A stretch of 64,000 bases of DNA. Source: Desulfatitalea alkaliphila. Lineage in GTDB: Bacteria > Desulfobacterota > Desulfobacteria > Desulfobacterales > Desulfosarcinaceae. The DNA lies in the NCBI RefSeq assembly GCF_022968795.1, contig NZ_JALJRB010000016.1, positions 1 to 64,000 of the forward strand, given 5' to 3'. The notes under the pieces were generated by a model, which ran no database searches, was not told the origin of the DNA, and saw nothing but the letters and a program-made list of their open reading frames with translations. Below are positions 62,919 through 64,000 of the stretch, piece by piece; within the stretch, counting starts at the first letter, position 1; each line of letters begins with the position of its first letter. The translations under genes were made by a program, and so were the position numbers.

Positions 62919-63764
62919 TCAGGCCACGATCAAGCGCACTTCGGCGGCGGTCATGATTTCCACCAGGCTGCCGGGCGGCTGTCGGTCGGTGAAGAGGGTG
63001 TGGATTTCGGCGATGCTGCCCAGACGCACCATGGCGTTGCGGCCGAACTTGGTGTGATCGGCCGCCAGAAAGACTTTGCGCGAATTGTCGATGATGGCGC
63101 GCGCCGCGCGCACTTCGCGGTAATCGAAGTCGAGCAGGGTGCCGTCCAGATCGATGCCGCTGATACCGATGATGCCGAAATCCACTTTGAACTGCTGGAT
63201 GAAGTCGATGGTGGCCTCGCCGATCAGGCCGCCGTCCCGGTGCCGCAACAGACCGCCGGCGACGATCAGTTCGAAATTTTCGTTGGCGGAAAGGATGTTG
63301 GCCACGTTCAGGTTGTTGGTGATGATCCGCAGCCGTTTGTGGTGCACCAAGGCCTGGGCGATGGCCTCGGTGGTGGTGCCGATGTTGATGAAGAGGGATG
63401 CATGGTCCGGGATCTGCTCGGCCACCCGTGCGGCGATCTGCCGCTTTTCTTGAAAGCAGATGATTTTGCGTTCCTTGTAGGCCACATTTTCCGTGCTCGA
63501 AGCGATGCCGGCACCGCCATGAAAGCGTTGGATCTCGCCCGCCTCGCTCAAGGCATTGATGTCCCGGCGAATGGTCTGGGGGGTGACCTGGAATTGGTTC
63601 GCCAGGCCTTCGATGGTCATGAAGCCGCTGGCTTGCACCAGTTGCTTGATGCGGGTGTGGCGTTCGTTGGGCGTCAGGCGGCCGGATCGTTGTGCAAGAT
63701 GGTCCGGCGTCCGGGCCGGCGCCTGATCGGGATCATGGGGAGGGGCATCGGTACGGTGGGTCAT
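62919..63764 (-). CDS. glpR: DeoR-family glycerol regulator
   Basis: 281 residues. The N-terminal winged helix is at about 30-85 (NERHTRIKQLVQASGFMTIEGLANQFQVTPQTIRRDINALSEAG). The DeoR sugar-phosphate sensor domain follows (LFINIGTTTEAIAQAL, ADHTKFGRNAM). In this family glycerol-3-phosphate releases the repressor. GGAGG precedes the ATG. Same strand as, and 350 bases upstream of, glpS. It likely regulates both itself and the transporter. Confidence 0.92.
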   Translation of the reverse strand: MTHRTDAPPHDPDQAPARTPDHLAQRSGRLTPNERHTRIKQLVQASGFMTIEGLANQFQVTPQTIRRDINALSEAGEIQRFHGGAGIASSTENVAYKERKIICFQEKRQIAARVAEQIPDHASLFINIGTTTEAIAQALVHHKRLRIITNNLNVANILSANENFELIVAGGLLRHRDGGLIGEATIDFIQQFKVDFGIIGISGIDLDGTLLDFDYREVRAARAIIDNSRKVFLAADHTKFGRNAMVRLGSIAEIHTLFTDRQPPGSLVEIMTAAEVRLIVA

Positions 63765-63822
63765 CGGGCCTCCGTTGGTTTGGCGAGACGATATTCGATG
63801 TGTAATATTATGAAAATAAAAC

Positions 63823-63836
63823 TTTCAATAATGAAC
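63823..63836. promoter_or_regulatory. Possible autoregulatory GlpR operator
   Basis: TTTC-AATAAT-GAAC matches the TTTC-N6-GAAA pattern in seven of eight arm positions. It lies about 60 bases upstream of the glpR ATG, next to a CATAAT-type -10 (minus strand, 63807-63812). Confidence 0.35.
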
Positions 63837-64000
63837 ATTTTCGAGGTGACAGTTGTGCATAAATTTGCTAAATATTCAATATGCGTTTGCATGTGGGTGC
63901 ATGTTCGCCAATGTCAAAGAAGTAACATCCGGACGGTTCATTCACAAGCATAAACCCCCGGCGCGGGCCCTTGGCGCAAATTGATCCTGAAAGAAGGGCG

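Overview
The window looks like chromosomal DNA of a GC-rich, Gram-negative anaerobe, most plausibly a Desulfobacterota (Desulfosarcina/Desulfobacter-like) bacterium. That placement is inferred from gene content: rubrerythrin, a rubredoxin/flavodiiron/hybrid-cluster-protein stress cluster, a corrinoid-dependent MttB-type methyltransferase cluster, a PurD-PurE fusion and many small Cys-rich or SPOR/TPR proteins. There is no rRNA, prophage, CRISPR array or recognisable insertion sequence; one tRNA (Leu, CAA) is present. Coding density is high, and most gene starts are supported by clear Shine-Dalgarno sequences.

Layout. 1-7,100: a cell-wall operon (unknown membrane protein, class A PBP, SPOR protein), rubrerythrin, a TPR protein and a universal stress protein. 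7,100-10,030: a MarR regulator with an SLC13/DASS transporter. 10,290-17,250: a promoter, a long leader and a corrinoid methyl-transfer operon (MetH-activation-like protein, two MttB-family methyltransferases, MtgA-like methyl-THF transferase, corrinoid protein, SAM methyltransferase). 17,470-18,490: a structured leader, a 53-residue acidic microprotein ending in seven consecutive cysteines, then superoxide dismutase. 18,800-25,900: GH43 lipoprotein, DUF3108, TPR lipoprotein, hydrolase, repeat/MITE-like DNA, then a DUF1992-SHOCT-Ddl-ATP-grasp operon. 25,987-31,670: PurD-PurE fusion, Sua5/YrdC, tRNA-Leu, a 779-residue GAF protein and a flavin reductase.

32,153-42,755 holds two very large secreted plant-polysaccharide enzymes. 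The first is a 2,064-residue GH74-Big2-PA14-GH9-CBM3-like-CBM2-CBM2 protein. The second is a 1,429-residue GH5-CBM2-CBM2-GH6-GH5 protein. Both are strung together by (Val-Asp-Pro)n linkers. With the GH43 enzyme upstream they suggest free (non-cellulosomal) breakdown of cellulose, xyloglucan, mannan and arabinan. 42,976-50,731 is mixed housekeeping: NadE, CBS, cold-shock, radical SAM, sigma-54 activator and BASS transporter.

50,922-56,171 (minus strand) is a nitrosative/oxidative stress array: Crp/Fnr regulator, DHOD-like enzyme, DUF1858, Hcp, rubredoxin and FprA. 56,446-63,764 (minus strand) is a complete GlpR-GlpSTPQUV-type glycerol ABC importer. A pair of TTTC-N6-GAAA operators overlaps its predicted promoter.

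The most unusual items are the seven-cysteine-tail microprotein, the two mega-glycosidases (GH6 is rare in strict anaerobes), the MITE-like repeat element at 22,742-23,078 and the doubled MttB methyltransferase cluster.
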